DNA of 64,000 bases from the NCBI RefSeq assembly GCF_014207535.1, contig NZ_JACHGK010000021.1:1-64000 (forward strand). The letters are read 5' to 3'. The stretch is from Bacillus benzoevorans (GTDB lineage Bacteria > Bacillota > Bacilli > Bacillales > Cytobacillaceae). The position numbers and the translations under genes are program-made. The notes below the pieces were generated by a model. That model worked only from the letters and a program-made list of their open reading frames with translations, was not told the origin of the DNA and searched no databases. Positions within the stretch are counted from its first letter, which is position 1, and every line of letters begins with the position of its first letter. Positions 6,527 through 15,517 of this stretch are shown here, in pieces.

Positions 6527-6555
6527 TTCAAACTTTTCGACAAATGCTATATAAT
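6527..6555 (+). promoter_or_regulatory. Second sigma-A promoter candidate for aconitase
   Basis: TTCAAA (6527-6532), 17-base spacer, perfect TATAAT (6550-6555), about 35 bases before the start codon. It may add to or replace the CcpC-linked promoter further upstream. Confidence 0.5.
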
Positions 6556-6589
6556 GATATGTGATATTTCATATAGGGGGGTACTACAT

Positions 6590-9292
6590 ATGTCAAATGA
6601 TGTTTTTAATTCTCGTAAATCATTTACTTTAGACGGGAAGAAGTATAACTATTATGAACTTGCTGCATTAGAGCAAGCAGGTGCAGGTAATGTTGCAAAA
6701 TTACCTTATTCAATTAAAGTCCTTTTAGAATCCGTTCTTCGCCAATTAGACGGCCGTGTCATCACAAAGGAACATGTAGAAAACTTAGCAAAATGGGGTA
6801 CAAGTGAAGTAAAGGATATCGATGTACCTTTTAAACCTTCACGCGTTATATTACAAGACTTTACAGGTGTTCCAGCCGTAGTTGACCTTGCTTCTCTACG
6901 TAAAGCAATGGCTGATTTAGGCGGGGATCCGGATAAAATTAATCCGCTTAAACCAGTGGATCTTGTTATTGACCACTCTGTACAAGTTGACAAGTATGGT
7001 AATCAAACTGCACTTGGCGAAAACATGAAACTTGAATTTGAACGCAATGCGGAACGTTACCAGTTCTTAAGCTGGGCGCAAAAAGCATTCAATAACTACC
7101 GTGCTGTTCCACCGGCAACTGGTATCGTTCACCAAGTAAACTTAGAATTCCTTGCAAATGTTGTTCATGCACTTGAAAATGAAGACGGTGAATACGAAGC
7201 ATTCCCAGACACATTAGTTGGAACTGACTCTCATACAACGATGATTAATGGTATCGGTGTTCTTGGATGGGGTGTAGGCGGTATTGAAGCTGAAGCAGGC
7301 ATGCTTGGACAGCCTTCATATTTCCCTGTACCAGAAGTAGTCGGGGTAAAATTAGTCGGTGAACTGCCAGATGGCGCAATGGCTACTGACCTGGCATTAA
7401 AAGTAACTCAAGTATTACGCCAGCATGGTGTTGTAGGTAAATTCGTTGAGTTCTTCGGTCCTGGAGTACCTGCACTTCCTCTTGCAGACCGTGCAACGAT
7501 TGCCAACATGGCTCCTGAATATGGTGCTACTTGCGGATTCTTCCCTGTAGATAATGAATCACTAGAATATTTACGTCTATCAGGTCGTACGGAAGAACAA
7601 ATTAAAGTGGTTGAAACATACTGTAAAGCAAACGGATTATTCTTTGATCCAGCTTTAGAGCCAGTATATACAAGTGTAGTTGAAATTAACCTTGCTGAAA
7701 TCGAAGCAAATCTTTCTGGTCCAAAACGTCCGCAGGATTTAATTCCGCTTTCAAAAATGAAGGAAGAATTCAATAAAGCGATCACTGCACCACAAGGGAA
7801 CCAAGGTTTTGGTTTAGATGCAAATGAAATCAATAAAGAAGTGACTGTAAACTTTGATAATGGCGATACAACTGTTATGAAAACGGGTGCCATCGGCATT
7901 GCTGCTATCACTAGCTGTACAAACACTTCAAACCCTTACGTATTAGTAGGTGCTGGTTTAGTTGCAAAAAAAGCAGTAGAGCTTGGTCTACAAGTTCCTA
8001 AATTCGTAAAAACTTCTTTAGCACCAGGATCTAAAGTGGTAACAGGTTATCTACGTGATTCCGGTCTGCTTCCATATTTAGAACAAATTGGTTTTAACGT
8101 GGTTGGTTACGGATGTACCACATGTATCGGGAACTCCGGTCCATTAAAAGATGAAATTGAAAAAGCAATTTCTGAAAGTGATTTACTCGTAACTTCTGTT
8201 CTTTCAGGAAACCGTAACTTTGAAGGACGTATTCACCCGCTTGTAAAAGCAAACTATCTAGCATCACCGCCATTAGTTGTTGCTTATGCTTTAGCTGGCA
8301 ATGTTAATGTTGATCTACAAAAAGAAGCAATCGGCAAAGACAAAAACGGAAATGATGTATTCTTTAAAGATATCTGGCCAACAACTGCTGAAATTAACGA
8401 TGTAGTTAAACAAACGGTTACACCAGAACTATTCCGTAAAGAATATGCGAACGTATTTGGCGATAATGAGCTTTGGAATGAAATTAAAACTAGCAATGAG
8501 CCGCTTTATACATTTGACGAAAATTCAACATATATTCAAAATCCGCCATTCTTCGAAGAATTAAAACCAGATCCAGACGAAGTAAAACCATTAACAGCAC
8601 TTCGTGTTGTTGGTAAATTCGGCGATTCCGTAACAACTGACCATATTTCACCAGCAGGTGCCATCGGTAAAAATACACCGGCAGGAAAATACCTTCTAGA
8701 TAATGGTGTAGAAGTTCGTGACTTCAACTCTTATGGTTCACGCCGTGGTAATCATGAAGTCATGATGCGCGGAACATTCGCTAATATTCGTATCCGCAAC
8801 CAAATTGCACCAGGAACTGAAGGCGGATTTACAACTTACTGGCCAACTGGTGAAGTGACATCTATCTTTGACGCTTGCATGAAGTATAAAGAAGATGGAA
8901 CAGGATTAGTTATTTTAGCAGGTAAAGATTACGGAATGGGTTCATCCCGTGACTGGGCTGCAAAAGGAACAAATCTGCTTGGAATCAAAACAGTTATTGC
9001 TGAAAGCTACGAACGTATTCACCGTTCAAACCTTGTATTAATGGGTGTTCTTCCATTACAATTCAAGGATGGCGAAAGTGCAGAAACACTTGGTTTAACA
9101 GGCAAAGAAACCATCGATGTTCAAGTGGACGAAAATGTTCGCCCTCGCGATCTGATTAAAGTAACAGCTACTGATGAAGCCGGAAACAAAAAAGAATTTG
9201 AAGTGGTTGTTCGTTTCGATTCTGAAGTAGAAATTGATTACTATCGTCACGGCGGTATCCTACAAATGGTACTGCGTGAAAAATTAAAATAA
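6590..9292 (+). CDS. acnA: Aconitate hydratase (aconitase A)
   Basis: A 900-aa cytosolic TCA-cycle enzyme converting citrate to isocitrate via a 4Fe-4S cluster; in B. subtilis apo-aconitase also binds RNA. The start at ATG 6590 follows a GGGGGG tract; the open frame extends 12 codons further upstream without need. Signature stretches run throughout: GTDSHTTMINGIGVLGWGVGGIEAE, SCTNTSNP (first cluster cysteine), GYGCTTCIGNSGP (other two cysteines), and FNSYGSRRGNHEVMMRGTFANIR plus GMGSSRDWAAKGT in the C-terminal swivel domain. Length and order are those of bacterial AcnA. A strong terminator follows. Confidence 0.98.
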   Translation: MSNDVFNSRKSFTLDGKKYNYYELAALEQAGAGNVAKLPYSIKVLLESVLRQLDGRVITKEHVENLAKWGTSEVKDIDVPFKPSRVILQDFTGVPAVVDLASLRKAMADLGGDPDKINPLKPVDLVIDHSVQVDKYGNQTALGENMKLEFERNAERYQFLSWAQKAFNNYRAVPPATGIVHQVNLEFLANVVHALENEDGEYEAFPDTLVGTDSHTTMINGIGVLGWGVGGIEAEAGMLGQPSYFPVPEVVGVKLVGELPDGAMATDLALKVTQVLRQHGVVGKFVEFFGPGVPALPLADRATIANMAPEYGATCGFFPVDNESLEYLRLSGRTEEQIKVVETYCKANGLFFDPALEPVYTSVVEINLAEIEANLSGPKRPQDLIPLSKMKEEFNKAITAPQGNQGFGLDANEINKEVTVNFDNGDTTVMKTGAIGIAAITSCTNTSNPYVLVGAGLVAKKAVELGLQVPKFVKTSLAPGSKVVTGYLRDSGLLPYLEQIGFNVVGYGCTTCIGNSGPLKDEIEKAISESDLLVTSVLSGNRNFEGRIHPLVKANYLASPPLVVAYALAGNVNVDLQKEAIGKDKNGNDVFFKDIWPTTAEINDVVKQTVTPELFRKEYANVFGDNELWNEIKTSNEPLYTFDENSTYIQNPPFFEELKPDPDEVKPLTALRVVGKFGDSVTTDHISPAGAIGKNTPAGKYLLDNGVEVRDFNSYGSRRGNHEVMMRGTFANIRIRNQIAPGTEGGFTTYWPTGEVTSIFDACMKYKEDGTGLVILAGKDYGMGSSRDWAAKGTNLLGIKTVIAESYERIHRSNLVLMGVLPLQFKDGESAETLGLTGKETIDVQVDENVRPRDLIKVTATDEAGNKKEFEVVVRFDSEVEIDYYRHGGILQMVLREKLK

Positions 9293-9313
9293 GCCTTTAA
9301 ATTCAAGACATAA

Positions 9314-9349
9314 ATGCCATACAGTACAAGACTGTATGGCATTTTTTTT
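9314..9349 (+). terminator. acnA terminator
   Basis: ATGCCATACAG / CTGTATGGCAT stem with a 7-base loop followed by eight T. Confidence 0.9.
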
Positions 9350-9458
9350 AAAACCTATGATTAAAACCTTCCCTGAATAGGCAAAAAGAGTTAATTTAAT
9401 TTACTTTTTGGGTTAAAATAATGATATAAACATAAAGAAATAGGGGCGGGGGTTTTTT

Positions 9459-9968
9459 GTGATTAAAAAAGTTATTGCCGGTGTATTATTATTTGGATTA
9501 CTTGCAGTGGCCATAGTACAGGCGATGGAAAAGGAAGAAAAGCCTGACAATCTACCTGGTTTACGAATTGGTGTAAAAGCACCAGATTTTGAACTAGAGA
9601 ATTTATCCGGGGAAAAAGTAAAACTTTCAGACTATCGTGGGAAAAAAGTCATTTTGAACTTTTGGGCAACATGGTGCCCGCCTTGTAAAGAGGAAATGCC
9701 TGCAATGGAGAAGTTTTACCAAAAGGCAGGAGATGATGTTGAAATTTTAGCTGTCAACATTGATCCGCAATATAATGTGCAGGAATTTATAGACAAAATG
9801 GGAATTACTTTTCCTATTCTGCTTGATAAAAATGATAAAGTCAATTCAGCCTATTTGATCATGACGATTCCAACAACTTATTTTATAAATGAAGATGGTC
9901 TAATCACGAATAAATATTTAACTTCCATGACAGAAGATATTATGAAAGAATATATTGATGCCATGTAA
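9459..9968 (+). CDS. yneN: Membrane-anchored thiol-disulfide oxidoreductase (YneN-like)
   Basis: A 169-aa protein of the TlpA/ResA type. An N-terminal signal anchor (residues 4-22) is followed by an extracytoplasmic thioredoxin fold with the redox motif WATWCPPCKEEMP and the cis-proline region TIPTTYFINEDG. It probably reduces disulfides of exported proteins. The GTG start at 9459 follows a GGGGCGGGGG tract. It occupies the yneN position right after aconitase, as in B. subtilis. Confidence 0.88.
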   Translation: MIKKVIAGVLLFGLLAVAIVQAMEKEEKPDNLPGLRIGVKAPDFELENLSGEKVKLSDYRGKKVILNFWATWCPPCKEEMPAMEKFYQKAGDDVEILAVNIDPQYNVQEFIDKMGITFPILLDKNDKVNSAYLIMTIPTTYFINEDGLITNKYLTSMTEDIMKEYIDAM

Positions 9969-9971
9969 TAG

Positions 9972-10010
9972 AAAAAGCATTAGCAGTATAATTGCTAATG
10001 CTTTTTCTTT
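9972..10010. terminator. yneN terminator
   Basis: AAAAAGCATTAGCA / TGCTAATGCTTTTT, symmetric A and T runs, able to act on both strands. Confidence 0.85.
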
Positions 10011-10116
10011 TTATAAAGAATAAAGAATAGAGATTAATTTTCGAAAATTTGTAATAATTTAAACATCCGCTGGGCATAATAACCTTTACAATAGTTAATA
10101 AGGAAGGTGAAGCCAG

Positions 10117-10248
10117 TTGAGAAAACCTAGAAAACGCTCTTTTGCAGATCTTGTTAATGAAAATAAACGCCAATTATTAAATGATCAAGAAGCCATTGAA
10201 AGAATTGAAAAACGTTTAGAAAAGAAGCATATGAGCAAGGCCCAATAA
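10117..10248 (+). CDS. FbpB-like small basic protein
   Basis: A 43-aa protein starting at TTG after AAGGAAGGTG. The pattern RKPRKRSFADLVNENKRQLL followed by IERIEKRLEKK is that of the Fur-regulated basic protein B family. FbpA/B/C in B. subtilis assist the iron-sparing response. Here it lies between yneN and sspN, away from any visible iron-uptake gene; I see no clear Fur box, so the regulation is uncertain. It is below the usual length cut-off for gene calling. Confidence 0.7.
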   Translation: MRKPRKRSFADLVNENKRQLLNDQEAIERIEKRLEKKHMSKAQ

Positions 10249-10270
10249 ATGTTATTTTTCAAACTCATTT

Positions 10271-10286
10271 ATGAAAACGCATTCAT
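10271..10286. promoter_or_regulatory. Perfect cre (CcpA) site match
   Basis: ATGAAAACGCATTCAT fits the catabolite-response consensus WTGNNARCGNWWWCAW at every position. It lies 23 bases after the FbpB-like gene and 91 before sspN. Function is untested. Confidence 0.45.
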
Positions 10287-10376
10287 GGGGGATACTTAAC
10301 TTGAGGGTAGCATCCGGTTAAAAGCTAGGCAGGATATCATACCTCATCTTAATGAACCCCGAGGAGGCAGAATATA

Positions 10377-10520
10377 ATGGGTAATCCGAAAAAAGATTCC
10401 AAACATTTTACACCGGAACATATTGGTACACAGCCAAGAGGTTTTGGAGGGAATAAAGGAAAACAAATGCAGGACAAATCTGGAAAACATGCACAAGTGA
10501 TCCAGACAAAAGGCGAATAG
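10377..10520 (+). CDS. sspN: Small acid-soluble spore protein N (SspN)
   Basis: A 47-aa protein with the SspN signature MQDKSGKHAQVIQTKGE at the C-terminus, preceded by GAGGAGG. It is a minor forespore SASP. In B. subtilis it is next to tlp with the same order as here. It stops directly at a strong terminator, so tlp needs its own promoter. Confidence 0.92.
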   Translation: MGNPKKDSKHFTPEHIGTQPRGFGGNKGKQMQDKSGKHAQVIQTKGE

Positions 10521-10560
10521 AAACATAGGAGAAATACTAAAAAGTATTTCTCCTATGTTT
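10521..10560 (+). terminator. sspN terminator
   Basis: An 18-bp perfect stem (AAACATAGGAGAAATACT and its complement) with a 4-base loop directly after the stop. Confidence 0.85.
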
Positions 10561-10677
10561 CTGTTTACATAATTATATTACGTTCTACTGTATTAACCTT
10601 ATAATCCCAATCATTTTCTCAGAGAAATTTGACAAACTAATTTTGTACGATAAATTCATTCTTAAGGAGGAATCAAT

Positions 10678-10902
10678 ATGACATTCAATAATCGACCGAA
10701 TCCAGATGACCGCAGCGATAATGTAGAAAAATTGCAGGAAATGATCGCCAATACGGATGATAATATTCGTAAGGCTGAAGCCACGATGAGAAATCTAAGC
10801 GGAGATGAAAAAGCTCAGGTGGAAGCTAAAAATGAACGACGCCGTGAAAGTATTACCAGTATGCGTGCCGAAATAAAGGATGAAAACAACAATTTACATT
10901 GA
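10678..10902 (+). CDS. tlp: Small acid-soluble spore protein Tlp
   Basis: A 74-aa helical, charged protein with the Tlp family pattern NPDDRSDNVEKLQEMI, NIRKAEATM and KNERRRESI. Despite the name (thioredoxin-like protein) it has no CxxC. It is a forespore protein. AAGGAGGAATCAAT precedes the ATG. A sigma-A-like TTGACA-N16-TAAATT (10629-10656) lies upstream; I did not see a convincing sigma-G site. Confidence 0.92.
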   Translation: MTFNNRPNPDDRSDNVEKLQEMIANTDDNIRKAEATMRNLSGDEKAQVEAKNERRRESITSMRAEIKDENNNLH

Positions 10903-10982
10903 TGTCAATAAAGCACGGTTTTCAAGTTTTGAAAACCAAGAATTTCCCCCATAATTTCTTATGGTTATTACGCTAACCATTT

Positions 10983-11023
10983 CCCCCATTGGAAAAGAAA
11001 ATGCTTTTTCAATGGGGATTTCT
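10983..11023 (+). terminator. tlp terminator
   Basis: CCCCATTG-AAAAG pairs with CTTTT-CAATGGGG around a short loop; the T-run is broken. Confidence 0.6.
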
Positions 11024-11124
11024 ATTCTAATCCCTCCAAACAGTTTCTTCTATCAAAGTGTGTTAAAATAATAAAATGACCCCAAAGGAAAAACTACCGA
11101 TAACAAATATAAGAAGTGGTGCTT

Positions 11125-13482
11125 ATGCAAAGATTTCAACTGTCCAAGCAGCAATTGGAACATGTTCCAATTGAACAATGGGAAAATGACCTTAGTATCC
11201 ATGGTTTCATTCAAAACGAAGGTGAGTTGCTGCAATTTATAAAAAAGAATAATCTCCACAACGAAGAAAACTGCAAGAAAGCCGCACAGCTTCTAACTAT
11301 TGTAGCCCGTTCCTTCGCTGGTAAAGGGAAACGTGAATCGCTTATTTTGGCTTTGATGGAGAACGCAGAGCAGCTGGATCCTGATAATCGAAAAGCACAA
11401 GAATATCTAGCCTGTTTTAAGTGGAAAAAAAACGATGTACTGCTGGACGAACTGACCTTTCCGCCGCTCCGGGAAACGGATAACCGTCAGGCAAAAAAAC
11501 AAACAGTAGATTTGTATATACATACCTGTAAAACCTTCCTCAAGTCAGCTGAAGAACATCTAAATCAACTATCAGATTTATCAGACTCGCCCTGTGATAT
11601 CACAAATGCTGACTCCATGGATGTTTATGAAAAAGTAATTTCTTTACTGGAAGAGGTTAAAAGTGAAACAGAGTCTTTATTACGATCGGCAACGGAATAT
11701 AAAGATTCGCTCGTTGGTACGTTTCATACTGCAGGTTACCTTGAGGAGATTAAGAAACATCTGAATCATATTGACGAATTAAAATCTCAGTGGAAAGAGT
11801 TTTTTTGTGTTAAGGAAGAGCCAAATGAGGAGAAAAACCTGACAGTGCTTGAAGAATTACAAGCGATGATTGGGCTGCAATCGGTGAAAAGCAGAGTAAA
11901 TGATTTTTACCAATTTTTCAAATACCAGAAACTGCGAAAGGAACAAGGTTTTCAAACAAAAGATGAAGTCAGCCTCAATATGATCATAACTGGAAATCCG
12001 GGCACAGGAAAAACAACTCTTGCACGATTATTGGCCAAAATTTATCATGAACTTGGAGTACTGCCAAGGGAAGAGGTTATTGAGACAGACCGCGCACAAT
12101 TGGTAGGGTCGTTTATCGGGCAGACAGAAGAAAATGTACGTTCCATTGTTGAAAAAGCACTTGGCGGTGTTTTATTTATTGATGAAGCCTATAATTTGAA
12201 ACGCGTTGGTCAATCTGGAAATGATTATGGACAGACTGCAATAGATACGCTGGTTTCCTTAATGACGGGCTCTGAATTTGGAGGGACATTTGCGGTCATA
12301 TTGGCTGGTTATCCAGATGAAATGCGGCAGTTCCTTGATGCCAATCCTGGACTCCGCAGCAGGTTTCCATCATCTAATTTCATTGCGCTGCCCAATTATT
12401 CCAATCAGGAATTGCTGGAAATAGGAGAGAAATTAGCGGCGGATAATGACTATTTGATGACGGATGAAGCTAAACAGGCGTTAGAGGAAAGCATTGAAAG
12501 AGAACGGGTAGACAACACCTTTGGAAATGCGAGAGCCGTTCGGAATCTTGTCCTTGATGCCATCTTTAAAAAAGGCGCAAGGTTCAAAGAAGATCATAAA
12601 GGCGGTATTTTAGAGTATTCCCTATTGGATCAAGAGGATTTTTCAATGGATAAAATGGAAATCAGAGAAAGTCCGCAGCAGAAATTGTCATCTCTAATTG
12701 GTTTAACCGACGTAAAAGAAGAAGTGAACGCTATTATTTCTTTTGTAAAGATGCAAAAGCTGCGCAGGGACCACGGTTTACCTATTTTACCGATTCAACT
12801 GCATGCTGTCTTTACGGGAAACTCGGGTACAGGAAAAACGACTGTTGCAAAAATTTACGCAGAATTATTGAAGGAATGCGGATTATTGAAAAGAGGCCAC
12901 TTAATCACAACAAGCCGCGCTGATTTTGTTGCCGGATATGTTGGGCAGACTTCGATAAAAACAAAGCGTAAAATCCGTGATGCTCTCGGAGGAGTCCTTT
13001 TCATAGACGAAGCCTACTCATTGTTAGGACAAACCATCGGGGATTTTGGGAAAGAAGTGATTGATACACTAGTCGACGAAATGACAAAGCATAACGAAAA
13101 CCTTGTCGTTGTCCTTGCCGGCTACTCTAATGAAATGAAGTCTCTGCTTGAAAGTAACCCTGGTCTGCAGTCAAGATTTAAAAAATTTATCCATTTTCCG
13201 GATTATTCCGACCATGAGTTGCTGCAGATCATGAAGTTATATGGTGATCAATATGATTATCATTTAACGCAAGATGCTGAAAAATATGTACTGGAAAAAT
13301 TAAACAATAAAGCCTTTAATGGAAATGGGCGCTTTGCTGTCAATTTAATCACCGAAACGATTCAGACACAAGCACAGAGATTGATGGCGCAGACTGCGCA
13401 CATGACAGAGATAGATAAAGCATTAATCATCGAAGTAGCAGATATTGAGAAAGCATTTAATAAAATGGAAAGAGGAGAATAG
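11125..13482 (+). CDS. Tandem AAA+ ATPase of the CbbX/SpoVK type
   Basis: A 785-aa protein. Residues 1-230 are helical and charged. Two AAA+ modules follow, each with Walker A (ITGNPGTGKTTLA about residue 290; FTGNSGTGKTTVA about 565), Walker B VLFIDEAY, and a likely arginine finger in NPGLRSRF / NPGLQSRF. Both modules are intact, and their sequence is closest to CbbX, SpoVK and related remodelling ATPases. The target is unknown. The ATG at 11125 is chosen over GTG 11116 with only modest ribosome-site support. It is 2 bases from yneP, so they are cotranscribed; B. subtilis lacks this gene at this place. Confidence 0.85.
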   Translation: MQRFQLSKQQLEHVPIEQWENDLSIHGFIQNEGELLQFIKKNNLHNEENCKKAAQLLTIVARSFAGKGKRESLILALMENAEQLDPDNRKAQEYLACFKWKKNDVLLDELTFPPLRETDNRQAKKQTVDLYIHTCKTFLKSAEEHLNQLSDLSDSPCDITNADSMDVYEKVISLLEEVKSETESLLRSATEYKDSLVGTFHTAGYLEEIKKHLNHIDELKSQWKEFFCVKEEPNEEKNLTVLEELQAMIGLQSVKSRVNDFYQFFKYQKLRKEQGFQTKDEVSLNMIITGNPGTGKTTLARLLAKIYHELGVLPREEVIETDRAQLVGSFIGQTEENVRSIVEKALGGVLFIDEAYNLKRVGQSGNDYGQTAIDTLVSLMTGSEFGGTFAVILAGYPDEMRQFLDANPGLRSRFPSSNFIALPNYSNQELLEIGEKLAADNDYLMTDEAKQALEESIERERVDNTFGNARAVRNLVLDAIFKKGARFKEDHKGGILEYSLLDQEDFSMDKMEIRESPQQKLSSLIGLTDVKEEVNAIISFVKMQKLRRDHGLPILPIQLHAVFTGNSGTGKTTVAKIYAELLKECGLLKRGHLITTSRADFVAGYVGQTSIKTKRKIRDALGGVLFIDEAYSLLGQTIGDFGKEVIDTLVDEMTKHNENLVVVLAGYSNEMKSLLESNPGLQSRFKKFIHFPDYSDHELLQIMKLYGDQYDYHLTQDAEKYVLEKLNNKAFNGNGRFAVNLITETIQTQAQRLMAQTAHMTEIDKALIIEVADIEKAFNKMERGE

Positions 13483-13484
13483 CA

Positions 13485-13913
13485 ATGTTAGTTTCGACAA
13501 AAGAAATCGCCGTAAGATACGCAGAAACCGATCAAATGGGAGTTGTCTATCATGCCAATTATCTTGTGTGGATGGAGGTAGGCAGAACCGCCCTTATCGA
13601 GGATTTAGGTTTCAGTTATGCCCAAATGGAACGGGACGGAATTATTTCTCCTGTTCTTGATATTCAAGCGTCCTATAAAAAGCCGCTGCGCTATGGGGAA
13701 AAAGCCATTGTGAAAACATGGATTGAAGAATACGATGGTATCCGCATTACATACGGCTATGAAATCAGTAAAGAAGACGGTGAACTGGCTGTTAGCGGGT
13801 TTTCAAAGCATGCTTGTGTGCTAAAAGATTCATTTCGTCCTATTTCCATTAAAAAGAAATTCCCAACATGGCACCAAGCTTATGAAAAGGAAAAAAAGCA
13901 GCCTGAACAATGA
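13485..13913 (+). CDS. yneP: Hotdog-fold acyl-CoA thioesterase YneP
   Basis: A 142-aa protein of the YbgC/4-hydroxybenzoyl-CoA thioesterase family. RYAETDQMGVVYHANYLVWMEVGR contains the catalytic Asp and the following His-containing helix start typical of the family. AGAGGAG precedes the ATG, two bases after the ATPase stop. It overlaps the longest reading of yneQ. Substrate is unknown, probably a short or medium acyl-CoA. Confidence 0.88.
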   Translation: MLVSTKEIAVRYAETDQMGVVYHANYLVWMEVGRTALIEDLGFSYAQMERDGIISPVLDIQASYKKPLRYGEKAIVKTWIEEYDGIRITYGYEISKEDGELAVSGFSKHACVLKDSFRPISIKKKFPTWHQAYEKEKKQPEQ

Positions 13914-13938
13914 TGGATACAAGAGGGGTGAGAGGAAA

Positions 13939-14232
13939 TTGGCTTTTGGCATTACAAGAAAAGAACTTCAAGAATGGAAAGAGAAAATAGACAAAGGGGA
14001 AATTGCCTTTCTAACTCATTATTGGCTCGATGACCGTTTTCCGGAAAGTAAAACCGTCACAAAAGTCGGATGCAATGATTTGCAAAAGTTAATTGAATGG
14101 GGCAGTCAATATGGTTTAAAGCCTGAATGGATCGATAAGAGAAAGGATGGGTACTCCCATTATGATCTTTTAGGGACCAAACAGAAAGATATCCTCAAAA
14201 AAGAAGGACTGTTACACCATCTATGGACATAA
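13939..14232 (+). CDS. yneQ: YneQ-like conserved protein of unknown function
   Basis: A 97-aa protein (FGITRKELQEWKEKIDKGEIAFLTHYWLDDRFPESKTVTKVGC...) in the yneQ position after yneP. TTG 13939 is preferred because GAGGGGTGAGAGG lies just upstream and it gives the typical N-terminus MAFGITRKEL; an ATG at 13882 lies inside yneP. No motif reveals a function; several aromatic and Asp/His residues are conserved-looking (HYWLDDRF, GYSHYDLLG). Confidence 0.75.
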   Translation: MAFGITRKELQEWKEKIDKGEIAFLTHYWLDDRFPESKTVTKVGCNDLQKLIEWGSQYGLKPEWIDKRKDGYSHYDLLGTKQKDILKKEGLLHHLWT

Positions 14233-14254
14233 AGCAAATCATTGCCGAAAAGGG

Positions 14255-14291
14255 CAAAAGGAGTGGACACGTCCTTGAAAATCCACTCCTT
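14255..14291. terminator. Shared hairpin between yneQ and the CPBP gene
   Basis: AAGGAGTGGA / TCCACTCCTT with a 14-base loop; TTTT follows on the minus strand. It overlaps the CPBP gene stop. Confidence 0.6.
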
Positions 14292-15105
14292 ATATCGGCA
14301 AAAATGTAAAAGCGCCGCTGAGTACCATCAAAATTTGAAAAACAAAATGCCATAGAATAGCTGGAATGATACTGCCTGAACGGGAAGTGAAAAAGGCCCA
14401 ATAACAGCCAAACAGGGCAATGAGCATACAAATGGCCAGGGAATAGCCGAACATGATATAAGAAAAACCGTACGCAGCACTGGAAAAGATAATCGCAAAG
14501 CCCTCATTGGTTAGATTCTTCATTCCTGTCATAATAAGTCCACGCCATAATACTTCCTCCATTATACCGCTGATGACCGCATAGACGAGAATCCAGATGA
14601 ACCAAGGAAGTTTTATATCCGGTTCTTCTATGATAATAAAAGGAATGTACATGATGATGGAAATGGCTGCTGCTGCTAACAAAAAGTGAAAAACAGAGAG
14701 ACTAAATAGCTTAGTTGAAAAGAAAGAAAAAGCTACTTGTTGATTCCAGACAGGCTTTTTGAAATATAAAGCTACATCTTGTTTAAATTTGCGGCAAACA
14801 TACAAGATAATGGCGATCGGAAAGAGCAATAACAGCTTGTCTAACATTAAAAGAACATTGACATGATAAGACAAGCTGTTTAACAATCGATTTCCATATA
14901 AATAGAGTAATTCCCCTGTAAAATAGGCAATCGTTATCCAGACAAATATCCGCTGCTTTTCTTGTAAAAAAACAACAAGAAGCAATAAAGCAAACAATAT
15001 GATAAAAGCAATCGTTATCCTGTTTAATTGAAAAAATATGAGAGTAGTGATAAAAAGAAAAATGAAGGTTAAATTTCTTAATGGATATTCCTTGAAATGC
15101 AGCAC
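14290..15105 (-). CDS. CPBP-family intramembrane protease
   Basis: A 271-aa polytopic membrane protein with seven or eight hydrophobic segments. The CPBP/Abi signature is present: IMEEVLWRGLIM (EExxxR motif), a second motif near FGYSLAICMLIALFGCYWA, and the late histidine in ILWHFVFQ. The family includes Rce1-like glutamic proteases and bacteriocin-immunity proteins. It is an insertion between yneQ and the HesB-like gene on the opposite strand. Substrate is unknown. Confidence 0.82.
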   Translation of the reverse strand: MLHFKEYPLRNLTFIFLFITTLIFFQLNRITIAFIILFALLLLVVFLQEKQRIFVWITIAYFTGELLYLYGNRLLNSLSYHVNVLLMLDKLLLLFPIAIILYVCRKFKQDVALYFKKPVWNQQVAFSFFSTKLFSLSVFHFLLAAAAISIIMYIPFIIIEEPDIKLPWFIWILVYAVISGIMEEVLWRGLIMTGMKNLTNEGFAIIFSSAAYGFSYIMFGYSLAICMLIALFGCYWAFFTSRSGSIIPAILWHFVFQILMVLSGAFTFLPI

Positions 15106-15223
15106 AGAGCCTTTACACCCCTTTTTGCCTTTTATATCAATATTTTAACGCAGCAGGGCAAGGAATAAAAGGGAGTTTTTTGAATCTTCTCAACTTATTA
15201 TAAATGATAGAGGACGTGATTTT

Positions 15224-15517
15224 TTGTTTACTATTACAAATGCAGCACAGGAGGTCCTTGAGCGAGCTATCAAGCAGGAGCAGCAAAACGAGGACGAAAA
15301 ATTATATGTCCGCTTAGCAATAGGAATAAGCTCATGTACACCCCAATTATTAACCCTTTCTCTTGAAGAAAAGCCCATAAGAGGTGATCAGGTTTATCCA
15401 TTTGATCATATTGATATTTTAATCCATGAAGATGAATTCAAATATTTTCATCATAAACAATTAGACTATATCCGTGATGCTCTGGGAGAAGCCCGATTTC
15501 AATTAATAAAACTATAA
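15224..15517 (+). CDS. HesB/IscA-like fold protein (YneR position)
   Basis: A 97-aa protein starting at TTG after GAGGACGTG. FTITNAAQEVLERAI opens like HesB/IscA scaffold proteins, and the strand pattern VRLAIG... LLTLSLEEKPIRGDQVYPFDHIDILIHED fits the fold. Only one cysteine (SSCTPQ) is present, so the three-cysteine iron-sulfur site of true IscA is absent. Its stop overlaps the convergent gene by six bases. Confidence 0.65.
   Translation: MFTITNAAQEVLERAIKQEQQNEDEKLYVRLAIGISSCTPQLLTLSLEEKPIRGDQVYPFDHIDILIHEDEFKYFHHKQLDYIRDALGEARFQLIKL

Noticed and set aside
7408..7926. 172-codon minus-strand frame inside aconitase
   Set aside because: Antisense shadow of a highly conserved enzyme.
15224..15517. 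Functional IscA-type iron-sulfur scaffold
   Set aside because: Only one cysteine is present, so the usual three-cysteine site is missing.
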